Origin: an uncultured Actinomycetes bacterium
GTDB taxonomy: Bacteria > Actinomycetota > CALGFH01
Length of the DNA stretch: 12,482 nt
Reading direction: 5' to 3'
Assembly (NCBI GenBank): GCA_937881255.1
Contig: CALGFH010000163.1
Location: 1-12,482 of the forward strand
Shown here: piece by piece, positions 12,444 to 12,482 of the stretch
Layout of the letters: every line of letters starts with the position of its first letter
How positions within the stretch are numbered: the stretch's first letter is position 1
The notes under the pieces: generated by a model
Database searches by the model: none
The model's input: only the letters and a program-made list of their open reading frames with translations
Told to the model about the DNA's origin: nothing
Made by a program: the position numbers and the translations under genes

Positions 12444-12451
12444 ATGCTACC
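12444..12451 (-). promoter_or_regulatory. Candidate leaderless -10 element of the AI-2E gene (GGTAGCAT)
   Basis: On the minus strand GGTAGCAT ends six bases before ATG-12437, so TAGCAT occupies -12 to -7 with the start codon at +1. This is the standard layout of leaderless actinobacterial mRNAs. No Shine-Dalgarno sequence is present to contradict it. The -35 region shows no good match. Confidence 0.55.
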
Positions 12452-12456
12452 GCCCT

Positions 12457-12468
12457 GGTGATCTCACC
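12457..12468. promoter_or_regulatory. Short inverted repeat upstream of the AI-2E promoter box
   Basis: GGTGA and TCACC flank a two-base centre (TC) at 12457-12468. The site sits in the spacer just upstream of the -10 candidate, where a repressor could block RNA polymerase. It is short enough to be chance. Confidence 0.25.
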
Positions 12469-12482
12469 GGTACGACGGGACG

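Overview
The window is a very GC-rich stretch with densely packed genes, many GTG starts and 4-bp stop/start overlaps. It carries a complete core of the Pup-proteasome system: Mpa/ARC, Dop, Pup, PrcB and PrcA. That combination points to the Actinomycetota. A ttuB-ttuA-trmI cassette, best known from Thermus, and the unusual neighbours suggest a lineage away from the well-studied mycobacteria and streptomycetes, but class and species cannot be settled from this sequence.

Layout. Positions 1-53 are the 3' end of an unidentified gene. It is followed on the + strand by a small M50 site-2 protease, a TtuB/ThiS-like ubiquitin-fold sulfur carrier, a TtuA-type tRNA thiolase and TrmI, the tRNA m1A58 methyltransferase. 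TtuB and TtuA are expected to thiolate position 54 of the tRNA T-loop and TrmI to methylate A58 in the same loop. A short CsbD-like stress protein and a strong hairpin close this first block. A 149-bp spacer with promoter-like elements and an inverted repeat then leads into mpa, dop, pup, prcB and prcA. Pup ends in Gly-Gly-Glu, so it should be ready for ligation without deamidation. No PafA ligase gene is present in the window.

PrcA overlaps by 4 bp (GTGA) a membrane-anchored HEXXH metalloprotease of unknown role. This is followed by an exported GH15-like glycosidase, probably starting at a CTG codon. On the opposite strand an AI-2E/PerM-family permease runs into the window from the right, and its 3' end overlaps the glycosidase gene by 32 bp.

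The most interesting signals are: (1) two ubiquitin-fold or ubiquitin-like tag systems (TtuB and Pup) side by side; (2) a 39-bp GC-rich palindromic repeat in two copies, each just downstream of a GTGA gene overlap and read through in frame; (3) an octamer GGTAGC(A/C)T seen four times, always at gene 5' regions, twice at the exact distance expected for leaderless transcription; (4) the codons of the TtuB glycine tail doubling as the ttuA ribosome-binding site; and (5) the metalloprotease translationally coupled to prcA. All homology statements rest on motif recognition by eye, without database searches.
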